Assembly (NCBI GenBank): GCA_964649195.1
Contig: CAZYPK010000058.1
Coordinates: forward strand, 1-26,771
Source: JTS-RE9 sp964649195
GTDB taxonomy: Bacteria > Planctomycetota > Phycisphaerae > Phycisphaerales > Phycisphaeraceae
DNA: 26,771 nucleotides
Direction of reading: 5' to 3'
Shown here in pieces: positions 13,567 to 21,731 of this stretch (position 1 is the first letter of the stretch; each line of letters starts with the position of its first letter). A program made the translations under genes and the position numbers. The notes below the pieces were generated by a model. It had not been told where the DNA came from. It ran no database searches and was given only the letters and a program-made list of their open reading frames with translations.

Positions 13567-14532
13567 TCACAGGCCGGGCGTCTCCTCCATGAAGTCCGTC
13601 AGCGTCACCGGCTGCATGACGTTTTCAGGCTTGACCTCCTCGGCGTGCCAGGCGTTCCAGTAGGACCGCAGGCGGCGGATCAGGGCCTTGGGTTTCTCGG
13701 CGAAGAGCCGCTGTCCCAGCGTGCGTGCGGAGCGGCGGAGCTTGTGCCGCCGGTCATCGATCATCTGCAAGAGCTCATCCCGATCGATGCCCGCAACCGC
13801 CGGCTGCCTGAGCATCAGCTCGCGCATCACCGCCAGGTCGTGATCATCGCCCAAGAGGTCCGACAGCGCGCCCAGTTCGAACGCGGTGGCGATCATCAGC
13901 TTGGGCCACAAGCCGCGCAAGAGGCGAACGTGATGCCAGTGATGCTTCACATGCTTGCGCCACTCGTGGAAGTGTTCATCGTCGGGTCGGGTCATCGCCA
14001 GCCGCATGGCGTCGGCGGCTGTCGTGTAGCACTTGCGCAGCCCACGGGCGTAGGCGCCAAAGCCGTTGGGACGAAGGGTCCAGAGCTGGCTCATCGCCCG
14101 CACCTCGCGCAGGTGTTCGATGGGCATGGCGATGAGCGTGCCCCCTTGCGCTTCATCGCCATGCGTTGCGTCGCGCCGCCGGACCAGTTGCTCGCGCACC
14201 GGGGCGAAGGCCTGCGTTTCATCCTTGCTCATCTCGCCGGCGGCCAGGGCGTCGAAGGCTTCGACCATGGCCTGGGCGTCGCGCAGCCCCGAGAGCGGCC
14301 GCGTGGCTTCGGTGAGCAGGGCGATGGCCTGCCTGCCGGTCTGATCGAGCCGGGCGCGGACCAAGCGGATCAGCGAGCGCAGCTTCTTGATGCGCTTGCG
14401 GGCCTCGTGCAGCCCTTGAGGCCGGCCGGCGGGGACGCCCTTGAGCTCGTCGATGGCCTTGTCGATCTCCTCGCGCACCATGCGACGGATGGCCGCGGTG
14501 ACCGACTCTTTTTTTCGCAACCGATAAGGCAT
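13567..14532 (-). CDS. CHAD domain protein
   Basis: The 321-residue, mostly helical protein shows the CHAD (conserved histidine alpha-helical domain) pattern of basic and histidine-rich repeats: LHEARKRIKKLRSLIRLVR (about 41-59), then HFHEWRKHVKHHWHHVRLL in the second half, with DLLGDDHDLAVMRELM after it. CHAD proteins bind polyphosphate and often sit on polyphosphate granules or occur near polyphosphate enzymes. No such enzyme is visible nearby. The ATG at 14532 has GGAG 7 bases upstream on the minus strand. The preceding 290 bases are repeats. Confidence 0.93.
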   Translation of the reverse strand: MPYRLRKKESVTAAIRRMVREEIDKAIDELKGVPAGRPQGLHEARKRIKKLRSLIRLVRARLDQTGRQAIALLTEATRPLSGLRDAQAMVEAFDALAAGEMSKDETQAFAPVREQLVRRRDATHGDEAQGGTLIAMPIEHLREVRAMSQLWTLRPNGFGAYARGLRKCYTTAADAMRLAMTRPDDEHFHEWRKHVKHHWHHVRLLRGLWPKLMIATAFELGALSDLLGDDHDLAVMRELMLRQPAVAGIDRDELLQMIDDRRHKLRRSARTLGQRLFAEKPKALIRRLRSYWNAWHAEEVKPENVMQPVTLTDFMEETPGL

Positions 14533-14591
14533 GGGATCGCTCCGATCAATGGAGCATTATGACAGGCGATTGTTAGGACGGGGGACATCGC

Positions 14592-14816
14592 AGCCGCAGC
14601 GTCCTCGCTGCGCGTCTGAAACATCACAGCCGCAGCGTCCTCGCTGCGCGTCTGCGGGACAAGGGGAAGTAAAGGCAATTGGTTATTATTTATTTGTTAT
14701 GGCTTATTTCTTATTGAAGGCGGACGCGCAGCGAGGACGCTGCGGCTAAAAGAGAAACGCGCAGCGAGGACGCTGCGGCTGTGAAAGTCTCCTGTTTCCT
14801 GCCTCCTGTCTCCTGA
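14592..14816. repeat. Cluster of four palindromic repeats B plus heptamers
   Basis: Repeat B occurs at 14592-14616 and 14628-14652 in one orientation and at 14723-14747 and 14757-14780 in the other. The pairs therefore face each other and could form a large stem. Heptamers TCTCCTG, TTTCCTG, CCTCCTG and TCTCCTG follow at about 14787-14815. The loop (14660-14720) is AT-rich with no gene. Confidence 0.9.
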
Positions 14817-14824
14817 CCTCTTTT

Positions 14825-16285
14825 CTAAACCGCGGCGGTCGGGGCGAAGGCTTTGCGGTCGATTTGGATGTTGGGCCAGTTTGACACGGCTTCGAGCAGT
14901 TTGGGGACATCGTGCAGGTGGAGTTTGACGAGCTTCGTTTTGCCGTGGCCGTTCTCGATGGCCAGTTGGGCGAAGTCGGCTTCATCGCGGATCAGCAGCG
15001 TGGCCGGCTCGGAGAGGTTGACCGCGCCGCGGTGGTGGTACTTGCAATAGACCAGCCGCTGATCGGTGATCACCAGCCCGGCCAGTCCCTTGTCGCGGGT
15101 GCCGAAGTCGCCATCGCTCAGATAGAGCTGGAAGTGTTCCATCGAATCGAAGGGGCACCAGACGGCAAGCCTGCGGCGGCATTCGTCGCCCAGCAGTCGC
15201 CAGGCTTCGTTGTCGAGCAGGGAGATGTCCTGTTCGAGCTTGGCGAACTCGATGCCGCAGGCGCCGTTGACATGCAGCAGCCAGTGGAGGGCGGCGGGTC
15301 CGTTGGGGATGATGACGAAGCAGGTGAACCCGCCGTCGGGCCGCGTTTCGGTCCAGCATTTGAGGCTGGAATGGCTGAACTCGTTGCAGCCGTAGTAGGG
15401 CACGCAGAAGCTGAACGGCTTGGGCAGGGCGTCGATGTTGCCGATGACATCGAGCAGTTCGCGGGTGCTTTGTCCGCTGAGCAGGGTGGTGGTGTACTTG
15501 GTGTCGATCTCCTGTGTGGAGCGGATGCGTGCCGCGGAACGATCGATGAAAGCGAGCGGCCTGGCGAACAACTTTCGGCGCTCCATGTCGCCGCTGAAGG
15601 CGCAGCGGACGGGCATGGACATGCGGAAGCCGAAGTTCTCCAGGCAGGTTGAATCGAACGCCAGGCAGACGCCGCCCTGATCGCAGCGGACGACGATCAG
15701 GTGCGGATGCGACGGGTCCACGCGCAGGTTGGTCGGGTAGGGCTGTTCGATGATGTCGCCTGTCTGGGTGCCGCGCTGGTTCATCGGATTGCCGCTGATG
15801 GCGGGAGGCGGCGCGGTGGCGGTGGGGGGGGCGGTGATCTCGATGGCGGCGCCGGCGGTCGCAAGCAGGGCGGACAGATCATCGGCGGCGGTGACGGTGG
15901 AGCGTTCGCCGGCGGGCTGGGTGACCTGCGGTGGCGCGGCATGACTGGGTTTGCCTGCCGCTGCTCCTGCTCCTGCCGCTGCCCCTGGTTCGGCTCCGCC
16001 CGATTTGAACCGCTCCGGCAGCCGCACCGGCGGCGCCGGGGGCGAAGCCTGCGGACGCCGGTACGCCTTGATGCTGCCGATGTTTTCCCACTGTTTTTCA
16101 TGCTCGACTTCGAGCTTCTCCACATCCTCCTCGATCCAGGTGGAGATCGTCTCATCGATCAGTTCCTCCGGCGCCGGCACGACAAACACCTGCCGGCAAT
16201 TGGGACAGCGGGCCTTGCGACCGGAAGAGGTTTTGGGCACGCGCAGCGACTTGCTGCATCCGGGGCAATGTACTTTCATGTCCAT
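14825..16285 (-). CDS. Zinc-ribbon protein of unknown function
   Basis: The 486-residue protein opens with a zinc ribbon: MDMKVHCPGC and then ARCPNC, with C7, C10, C27 and C30 as ligands. This is the type common at the N-terminus of planctomycete proteins. An acidic/helical stretch and a low-complexity linker follow (EPGAAAGAGAAAGKP, encoded by a GCTCCT-type hexamer array at 15953-15992), then a large region of about 290 residues. I do not recognise that region, but the last part (GLAGLVITDQRLVYCKYHHR, LIRDEADFAQLAI, LHLHDVPKLLEAVSNWP) resembles a bacterial PH-like domain. The start at 16285 is chosen because GGGGA lies 7 bases upstream and the ribbon begins at once. No membrane segment is seen. 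Confidence 0.8.
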   Translation of the reverse strand: MDMKVHCPGCSKSLRVPKTSSGRKARCPNCRQVFVVPAPEELIDETISTWIEEDVEKLEVEHEKQWENIGSIKAYRRPQASPPAPPVRLPERFKSGGAEPGAAAGAGAAAGKPSHAAPPQVTQPAGERSTVTAADDLSALLATAGAAIEITAPPTATAPPPAISGNPMNQRGTQTGDIIEQPYPTNLRVDPSHPHLIVVRCDQGGVCLAFDSTCLENFGFRMSMPVRCAFSGDMERRKLFARPLAFIDRSAARIRSTQEIDTKYTTTLLSGQSTRELLDVIGNIDALPKPFSFCVPYYGCNEFSHSSLKCWTETRPDGGFTCFVIIPNGPAALHWLLHVNGACGIEFAKLEQDISLLDNEAWRLLGDECRRRLAVWCPFDSMEHFQLYLSDGDFGTRDKGLAGLVITDQRLVYCKYHHRGAVNLSEPATLLIRDEADFAQLAIENGHGKTKLVKLHLHDVPKLLEAVSNWPNIQIDRKAFAPTAAV

Positions 16286-16393
16286 GACGCAATCCCCATT
16301 CGACATCCAGAGTTGGAACCCAAGAAAGGCGACCCCACGGTGTTTAGCATACACCGCAAACGGGATGTGTCCAACGAAAATCAGGGGGAGAGG

Positions 16394-16652
16394 AAGGCAT
16401 TGAGGCACGAAGGCACGGAGGCACGAAGGGGGGAGGCAAGTTCCGGGTTCCGAGTTGAAAAGCCGAAATCACAAGGCACGGAGGGAAGAAAATATCCAAT
16501 GGCCATTGCAAATTGCAAATTGCAAAATGAAAGGCAACGGCAAACGCAATCGAGCCGCTTCCGTTTCCGTCAATTTGCAATTGGCATTTTGCAATGGATA
16601 TTGGCCATTCTCTTCTTGCCTTTCCCTTCGTGCCTCCGTGCCTCAATGCCTT
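16394..16652. repeat. Large nested palindrome of two repeat families
   Basis: Outer arms: octamers of the GGCACGAA type at 16394-16429 face their complement at 16625-16652. Inner arms: ATTGCAA heptamers at 16491-16529 face CAATTTG-type heptamers at 16571-16609. A short GTTCCGG/GTTCCGA piece lies at 16440-16456. This fills the 375-base gap between the zinc-ribbon and XylR-type genes. No gene is supported in it. Confidence 0.85.
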
Positions 16653-16660
16653 CCCCCTGT

Positions 16661-17842
16661 TCATTGGATGAGTTTTCCGCTGGTGCGATACTGTCCGGGG
16701 GTTTGGTGGAACTTCTGTTTGAAGACCACGCTGAGGTATTCGGCGTGTTTGAAGCCGGTCATCCGGGCGATGGTGAGCAGGGAGTAGTCGGTCTCGGCGA
16801 GGAGGCGTTTGGCGCGGTCGAGCCGGATGCGGAGGATTTCGGCCTTGGGTGAGTGGCCGATGATTTTGCAGAAGCGTCGTTCGAGGGTGCTGCGTGAGAG
16901 CCGCACCTGGTTGAGCACATGTTCGACGGTGATGTCCTCGGTGGCATGCTGGCGGATGAAGCGGACGGCGGCGGCGACATCGCGGTCCGCCATCGCCAGC
17001 ACATCGGTGGATTGCCGGGTGATGACGCCGGTGGGTTCGATGAAGATCGTTCGGCTTTCAGGTTTGTATCCCTGCATCATGCGATCGAGCAGCGTGGCCG
17101 CCTCGTAGCCGATGCGGAAGGTGTTGGGCTCGACGCTCGACAGCGGCGGGTCGGAAAGCTCGCAGAGCACCTCGTCATTATCGACGCCGATGACCGCCAG
17201 ATCCTCCGGCACGGAGATGTCGTGTTCGCGGGCCGCGTTGAGCACCTGCTGGCCGCGCACATCATTGCAGGCGATCACGCCGACGGGCTTGGGCAGCTTC
17301 GCCAGCCAGCGGGCGATGGCGCCTTCGTAGAGGATGCCCCGCGACTCGGTGGCGACGGTGTCGCTGCGGTGGGCCGTTTCATCGGATTGGTAAACCTCCA
17401 GCGAGCAGCGGTCATCACCGGTGAACTTTTTGAGGAACCCCAGCCGGCGATCGGAATAGTTGGCCCCGGCGAAGCCGCAGTAGGCGAAGCGGGTGAAGCC
17501 TCGTTCCAGAAGGTGGTCCAGGGCCATGCGGACGACGGTTTTGTCGTTGGTTTCGACGAGGGGGATGTCCGGCAGGTTGTGCAGGCCGCGCAGATCGACG
17601 ACGGGGCAGTTGAGCTGTTGGATGGTGCGGATGAGCTGCGGGTTCTCCAGCCTGCCGATGATGCCGTGGCCTTTCCACTTGGCCAGCCATTCGGGGGCGG
17701 GATCGTTGAGGGAGCGTTCATAGTGATAGACCGACCACCGGCCATGCAGGCGTGCGTAATGGGCGATCCCCGTGAGCAGCCCCCGGCCATAAGCCCGGCT
17801 GGACTCGACAAGCAACGCAACCTGGGGCGGACGTTTACGCAT
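16661..17842 (-). CDS. XylR-type transcriptional regulator (LacI-like sensor, AraC DNA-binding domain)
   Basis: The 393-residue cytoplasmic regulator combines a periplasmic-binding-protein-like sugar sensor with a C-terminal AraC/XylS pair of helix-turn-helix motifs. The sensor spans about residues 6-280: VALLVESSRAYGRGLLTGIA, GFTRFAYCGF, PVGVIACNDVRGQQVLNAA, DLAVIGVDND and LSSVEPN. The DNA-binding part spans about 285-390: ITVEHVLNQVRLSRSTLERR, then LRIRLDRAKRLL and IARMTGFKHAEYLSVVFKQ. This is the architecture of E. coli XylR. It is transcribed away from the PEP-CTERM gene, and candidate operator sequences lie in the 363-base gap. The ligand cannot be deduced, and no sugar catabolic gene is adjacent. 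A perfect hairpin sits 8 bases before its start codon. Confidence 0.93.
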   Translation of the reverse strand: MRKRPPQVALLVESSRAYGRGLLTGIAHYARLHGRWSVYHYERSLNDPAPEWLAKWKGHGIIGRLENPQLIRTIQQLNCPVVDLRGLHNLPDIPLVETNDKTVVRMALDHLLERGFTRFAYCGFAGANYSDRRLGFLKKFTGDDRCSLEVYQSDETAHRSDTVATESRGILYEGAIARWLAKLPKPVGVIACNDVRGQQVLNAAREHDISVPEDLAVIGVDNDEVLCELSDPPLSSVEPNTFRIGYEAATLLDRMMQGYKPESRTIFIEPTGVITRQSTDVLAMADRDVAAAVRFIRQHATEDITVEHVLNQVRLSRSTLERRFCKIIGHSPKAEILRIRLDRAKRLLAETDYSLLTIARMTGFKHAEYLSVVFKQKFHQTPGQYRTSGKLIQ

Positions 17843-17849
17843 AATCAGG

Positions 17850-17871
17850 CACGGGAGCTTCAGCTCCCGTG
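17850..17871. repeat. Perfect hairpin in the leader of the XylR-type gene
   Basis: Arms CACGGGAGCT and AGCTCCCGTG around a TC (minus strand GA) centre. It lies 8 bases upstream of the minus-strand ATG, and no independent ribosome site is seen between the two. An AAGCCGC/GCGGC mini-palindrome follows at 17893-17908. Confidence 0.8.
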
Positions 17872-17915
17872 GAACAGGAGAAGGAATCAGAGCGAAGCCG
17901 CAAGCGGCCCCTGAT

Positions 17916-17929
17916 TACGATAAATCGTA
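17916..17929. promoter_or_regulatory. Candidate operator in the xylR / PEP-CTERM divergent region
   Basis: TACGAT and ATCGTA form a perfect 6-base inverted repeat with a 2-base spacer. A second imperfect one, CATCAAAAATC with GATTTCGATG, lies at 17981-18005. A third, CTTCAAAC with GTTTGGAAG, lies at about 18092-18110. These are non-repetitive sequences between divergent genes, one of them a regulator. Function is inferred only. The rest of 17872-18205 holds no gene. Confidence 0.3.
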
Positions 17930-18205
17930 TCCCGGAACCTGTGAGGCTGCGAATGGGTTCCCCCATCGCGGTCGATATTCCATCAAAAATCATGGGATTT
18001 CGATGAAATTGTCCGTTTCCCCCGAAGGTGACGAGAAATCTCAGTCAGGTTCCGCAATTCTTCATTGGCCTGACCGCCAAAGCGGGGTAAGCTTCAAACA
18101 AGTTTGGAAGGTTCCGGCTGTTTGGTTTGCGCTTTCACTTTGGGACTTCCTGTGCGACGGTCGTCGCCAGGTTACGTTGATTCCACCTTTGAGGAGAACA
18201 TCACC

Positions 18206-19609
18206 ATGCATACCCCCCCCCTTCGCCTGCAAACCGCTTTAAAAATGTTGCTCATGGCTGCGGTCTGCCTGCTGGCGACCATGCCCGCGCAGGCTCTGAA
18301 CATCGTCTTCTCCGGCGCGATCGCCAACAACGTGGGCAATGAGGTGACCGAGTTCTACACGCAGACCACGCCCAAGACCTTCGATGCCGACGGCGACAAC
18401 CGCTACGGCAGCGCGGGGTATGACCTGTTCGGCCTCAACGTCAGTCATACCGCCTACAACTCTTTCGCCGCTTTGGGCACGTCGATCGGCGTCACTGGAC
18501 CGTTTGCCGATTATACCACGATCGACAACCCCGGCAATGCCGATGCCCAGGTCCGCACCACCAACGGCGGACCGGGCACCGCGGGAGCCAAGGCCGCGGT
18601 CATCACCTACCAGATCACCAATGCCGCCCTGATCCCCAACGGCTTCCGCATCGGCATCCTGACCGATGGCATCGGCGGAGACGGCGGCGTCAGTTCGCAA
18701 GGCATCTATGTCGAACAGACCGCAGGCTCCGGCGGCGGCTCCGCGTTCGTCGATCTCAACCCCATTCGCAACAGCAACATCGACATGGTGTTCTTCGACA
18801 TCACCGATGCCCAGGACGGCGACCAGTACACCATCTCCGTCAACAAGAGTCCCACAGGCAACGCCGGCAACGGCCATGCCACATTGCAAGGCGTGGTCTT
18901 TGACACCCATGCCGCTCCGCTGGCGCCCGTCGGCAGGCAGATTCTCCTGAACGTCGGCCCGCTGGGCGGCCTCGATGTTGACGGCGGCCTGTCGCAGACC
19001 GTGCAGTCGGACTTGAAGGTCTGGAACAACTTCGGGCAACTGGCCCAGAGCACGGCGTTTGGCGGTGTGCAGTTCTCTGATGGCACCGAAGCGACCGGGG
19101 TCACGGTGAGCGCTTTTGGACAAACCAATCGCGATGGCAACGCCACCCTCAACGCCGGCTGGGACTTCGCCCAGGAAGTGCCCCAGGAAGTGATGAACAG
19201 TTGGTACTACCGCAGCAACGCCACCGCTCCGATGACATTCACCATCGCCGGTCTCGACCCGGACAAGTTCTACGATGTCGAACTCTTCAACGCGTTCAAC
19301 ACCGGCACGAACCTGTCGGACATCCAGATCGACGGCCTGTTCGCCGACGGCACGGCCGGCCCCAGCCTCGCTGCCGACGGCGACAACTGGAACCGCGCCA
19401 TCGACGGCTGGGCCGCCAAATCCGGCCTGCTCTTCAGCAGCATCACCACCGGACTCGACGGCACGTTCGTGATCACCTTCACCGGCGGCAACCCCACCGT
19501 GCAGGCGATCCGCATCACCGAACTGGCAGCCATCGTCCCCGAACCGGCCACGATGTCCCTGCTGGCCCTGGCGGGCGTCGCCATGCTCCGCCGGCGTCGG
19601 GCTGCGTGA
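18206..19609 (+). CDS. PEP-CTERM sorted exported protein
   Basis: The 467-residue secreted protein has a signal peptide (MLLMAAVCLLATMPAQA, cleaved before LNIVFSG) and a classic PEP-CTERM tail at 444-467: VPEPAT, a hydrophobic stretch (MSLLALAGVAML) and a RRRR end. Such tails are recognised by an exosortase, which processes the protein at the outer surface. The mature body is Gly/Asp/Thr-rich and beta-type, with stretches such as RQILLNVGPLGGLDVDGGLS and LDPDKFYDVELFNAFNTGTN, and contains no catalytic motif that I recognise. The ATG at 18206 has GAGGAG 9 bases upstream. The frame upstream is open to 18104 but has no signal-peptide logic. It is divergent from the XylR-type regulator, which could control it. 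Confidence 0.92.
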   Translation: MHTPPLRLQTALKMLLMAAVCLLATMPAQALNIVFSGAIANNVGNEVTEFYTQTTPKTFDADGDNRYGSAGYDLFGLNVSHTAYNSFAALGTSIGVTGPFADYTTIDNPGNADAQVRTTNGGPGTAGAKAAVITYQITNAALIPNGFRIGILTDGIGGDGGVSSQGIYVEQTAGSGGGSAFVDLNPIRNSNIDMVFFDITDAQDGDQYTISVNKSPTGNAGNGHATLQGVVFDTHAAPLAPVGRQILLNVGPLGGLDVDGGLSQTVQSDLKVWNNFGQLAQSTAFGGVQFSDGTEATGVTVSAFGQTNRDGNATLNAGWDFAQEVPQEVMNSWYYRSNATAPMTFTIAGLDPDKFYDVELFNAFNTGTNLSDIQIDGLFADGTAGPSLAADGDNWNRAIDGWAAKSGLLFSSITTGLDGTFVITFTGGNPTVQAIRITELAAIVPEPATMSLLALAGVAMLRRRRAA

Positions 19610-19631
19610 TCGAACTCGTTCTCCCCTCAGC

Positions 19632-19662
19632 ATCTGCCGGCTTAACCGCCGGCGGATGTTTT
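19632..19662 (+). terminator. Rho-independent terminator after the PEP-CTERM gene
   Basis: ATCTGCCGGC (19632-19641) and GCCGGCGGAT (19648-19657) pair with one G-T wobble across a TTAACC loop and are followed by GTTTT. It is 23 bases after the stop codon. Confidence 0.65.
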
Positions 19663-19672
19663 CCGACCGGAG

Positions 19673-19845
19673 TTTGGAACAAGCCCCGCCCGGCCCCCGG
19701 AGCCTGAGAACCATTGGGTGGCTGGGGCTGAGGCTCTGCGAAGCCCCGGCTCGTTGCGTCATCAGGCCGGGGCTTCGCAGAGCCTCAGCCCCAGCCACCC
19801 GGGAATAAGTTCTCAGGCGCCCTTCCGGGCGAGGCTTGTTCCGAA
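19673..19845. repeat. Element D copy 4 nested inside another palindrome
   Basis: The inner element (19716-19800) is a perfect 35-bp inverted repeat, beginning GGGTGGCTGGGGCTGAGGCT and ending CCCCAGCCACCC, with a 15-base loop. It lies in the loop of an outer palindrome. TTTGGAACAAGCC at 19673 faces GGCTTGTTCCGAA ending at 19845 (19 of 21 positions in the arms), and CCTGAGAAC (19703-19711) faces GTTCTCAGG (19809-19817). Confidence 0.9.
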
Positions 19846-19901
19846 ATCCGATTTCGATCCCTGACTTCCCAGAGAAGGAGCTGACGCTTTACGAGGCTCC
19901 C

Positions 19902-20672
19902 ATGCACCATTCATTTGAACCATCATGCGTTCGTCGCGGCCACCGCTTCCGGGGGTTCCGGGGGGCCTTCACGCTCATCGAGATGCTGCTGGTCGTCGCC
20001 ATCATCACGCTGCTCATCTCCCTGCTCATGCCCGCGCTCGCCAAGACCAGGCAGGCCACCCACCGCGCCCTCTGCTCCACCAAGCTGCACCACATGGCCA
20101 TCGCCACCAGCGGATACATCCTCTCCAACCGCAACTACTTTCCGCCTCACCGCCAGCCCAACATGGACCTCCATCAGAACTGGCACAACCTCCTCGAACC
20201 GTTCGGCAACAACAAGGATGTCTCCCGCTGCCCCGCCATCGAAGGCGAACAGATCGACTACGGCGTCAAGTGGTCCTGGGCCTACAACTATCACTACATC
20301 GGCTACGGATACAACGGCTTCTTCCTGGGCCTCTACTCGCATCCCGATTACTCCTCTTTCAGCTACATCACCCAGCGGGCCTTCACCCGCCTGCAATCCG
20401 TCAAGGACCCCACCAAGCTCATCGTCGTCGGCGACTCCAGCCCCAAAACCTCCGGCGGCGTGAACCACGGCGTCTCCCTCACCCTCTGGTGGCCTTACAT
20501 CCACCAATACAAGGAAGGCGTCAACAGCAACCGCCACGGCAACGCCGGCGTCGTCTCCTTCGCCGACGGACACGCCGAGGTCGTACACGACCCCGACGCC
20601 AAAATCCATCCCCCCTTCGACGGCAGCCCGATCAACATCGAATACTGGGACCCCTTTCAACGCAAGCCGTAA
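19902..20672 (+). CDS. Prepilin-type protein with H-X9-DG signature
   Basis: The 256-residue protein has a type IV prepilin-like N-terminus: RGFRGA, then FTLIEMLLVVAIITLLISLL. Cleavage is expected between A22 and F23, which places the conserved glutamate at position +5. The C-terminal part has the H-X9-DG pattern (H212, D222-G223 in RHGNAGVVSFADGHAEVV) common to the large planctomycete families of prepilin-processed surface proteins. The middle is rich in Tyr, His and Trp (WSWAYNYHYIGYGYNGFFLG). The ATG at 19902 has GAGG about 6 bases upstream. It follows the PEP-CTERM gene in the same direction but beyond a terminator and a 173-base nested palindrome, so it is probably transcribed separately. 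Confidence 0.9.
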   Translation: MHHSFEPSCVRRGHRFRGFRGAFTLIEMLLVVAIITLLISLLMPALAKTRQATHRALCSTKLHHMAIATSGYILSNRNYFPPHRQPNMDLHQNWHNLLEPFGNNKDVSRCPAIEGEQIDYGVKWSWAYNYHYIGYGYNGFFLGLYSHPDYSSFSYITQRAFTRLQSVKDPTKLIVVGDSSPKTSGGVNHGVSLTLWWPYIHQYKEGVNSNRHGNAGVVSFADGHAEVVHDPDAKIHPPFDGSPINIEYWDPFQRKP

Positions 20673-20815
20673 GCCGCTTGCGGCTTCGCGCAGACGCGCA
20701 GCGAGGACGCTGCGGTTAAGAAGGACGCGCAGCGAGGACGCTGCGGTTAAGAAGGACGCGCAGCGAGGACGCTGCGGCTATCAATGTCACAGCCGCAGCG
20801 TCCTCGCTGCGCGTT
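20673..20815. repeat. Four palindromic repeats B and an AAGCCGC palindrome
   Basis: AAGCCGCTTGCGGCTT lies just after the prepilin stop codon. Repeat B follows three times in direct orientation (20693-20717, 20724-20748, 20755-20779), separated by AAGAAG-type spacers, then once inverted (20791-20815). The fourth copy can pair with any of the first three. The region 20816-20905 shows nothing else. Confidence 0.92.
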
Positions 20816-20921
20816 CCCCTTTCCTTTTCCGCTCCAAATCCGTTTCTAACCATTGCAATTGCAACATTCACCGACTACGATCCAGCGTCCTTTCCGGCGC
20901 CTTCATAAGAGGTGATCCTGC

Positions 20922-21560
20922 ATGATTCCCCAGGAAGTCAGTCTGAATTCCCATGTCCTGGTGCTCAACCGGCTCTGGCTGGCGATCCGTGTCATCGATG
21001 CCCGCCGGGCTTTCTCGCTGATGTTCCGCAACCTCGCGGAAGCCATTCGCGTCGATGACGGCTCCTATGTCGGGCACAACTTCGATAGCTGGTCCGAGCT
21101 TTCCGAAGCGAAGGATCAGTTCGACGGCATCGACGGCCAGGCTTACGACTGGGTGCGCACCGTGCGCATGGAAATCGCGGTGCCCAGGATCATCCGGCTG
21201 CTCGGTTACGATCGTCTGCCCAAGCAGGAGGTGAAGCTCAACCGTCGCAACATCTTCGCGCGGGACCGCAACCTGTGCCAGTATTGTGGAAGGAAGTTCT
21301 CAACGCAGGAACTGAGCCTGGACCATGTGAACCCGCGCAGCCAGGGCGGGGAAAGCTCGTGGACGAACCTGGTCTGCTGCTGCGTGCGGTGCAACACGCG
21401 CAAGGGCGGCAGGACGCCGATCCAGGCGAACATGAAGCTGATCCGCCAGCCGGTGAAGCCGCACCGCAACCCGGTGGTGGCGCTGCGGGTGGGCAACGAC
21501 CGCTACGCAAGCTGGCGGCAGTTCGTGGATCAGGCGTACTGGTCGGTGGAGCTGAAGTAG
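20922..21560 (+). CDS. HNH endonuclease domain protein
   Basis: The 212-residue protein carries a C-terminal HNH nuclease fold with a structural zinc site: CQYC (119-122) and CVRC (154-157). The catalytic core is LDHVNPRSQGG (133-143, with H135), N149 and N158-T-R-K161. The first 110 residues (VLVLNRLWLAIRVIDARRAF, VPRIIRLLGYDRLPKQ) are the conserved N-terminal part seen in a widespread family of stand-alone bacterial HNH proteins. No restriction, homing or phage gene is next to it, so a role in defence cannot be claimed. GAGGTGA lies 7 bases before the ATG. Confidence 0.92.
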   Translation: MIPQEVSLNSHVLVLNRLWLAIRVIDARRAFSLMFRNLAEAIRVDDGSYVGHNFDSWSELSEAKDQFDGIDGQAYDWVRTVRMEIAVPRIIRLLGYDRLPKQEVKLNRRNIFARDRNLCQYCGRKFSTQELSLDHVNPRSQGGESSWTNLVCCCVRCNTRKGGRTPIQANMKLIRQPVKPHRNPVVALRVGNDRYASWRQFVDQAYWSVELK

Positions 21561-21602
21561 CGTCGGGCTTCCCGAACGTCCGGGTGGAGGCCGGGGGCTT
21601 CT

Positions 21603-21721
21603 GGGTGGCTGGGGCTGGAGGCTTTGCGCAAGCCCCGGCCAAGGGACCTTCAGCATTCAGCATTCAGTTGCTTCACCTTCCTTCGTGCATCCGGGCCGGG
21701 GCTTCGCGGACTCAGCCCCAG
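21603..21721. repeat. Palindromic element D, copy 5 (two internal heptamers)
   Basis: The left arm GGGTGGCTGGGGCTGGAGGC (from 21603) and right arm (21694-21721) match copy 1, as do the flanks of the array. The internal array has only two TTCAGCA units plus TTCAG. Apart from the missing terminal bases of the right arm, the length differs from copy 1 by 14 heptamers (98 bases). Confidence 0.88.
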
Positions 21722-21731
21722 AAACTATGAA

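Noticed and set aside
13567..14532. Polyphosphate metabolism operon around the CHAD gene
   Set aside because: No polyphosphate kinase, exopolyphosphatase or PstS/PhoU-like gene is visible within the window.
20922..21560. HNH gene as part of a defence island or homing element
   Set aside because: No restriction, methylase, phage or intron features are adjacent, and the protein belongs to a common stand-alone family.
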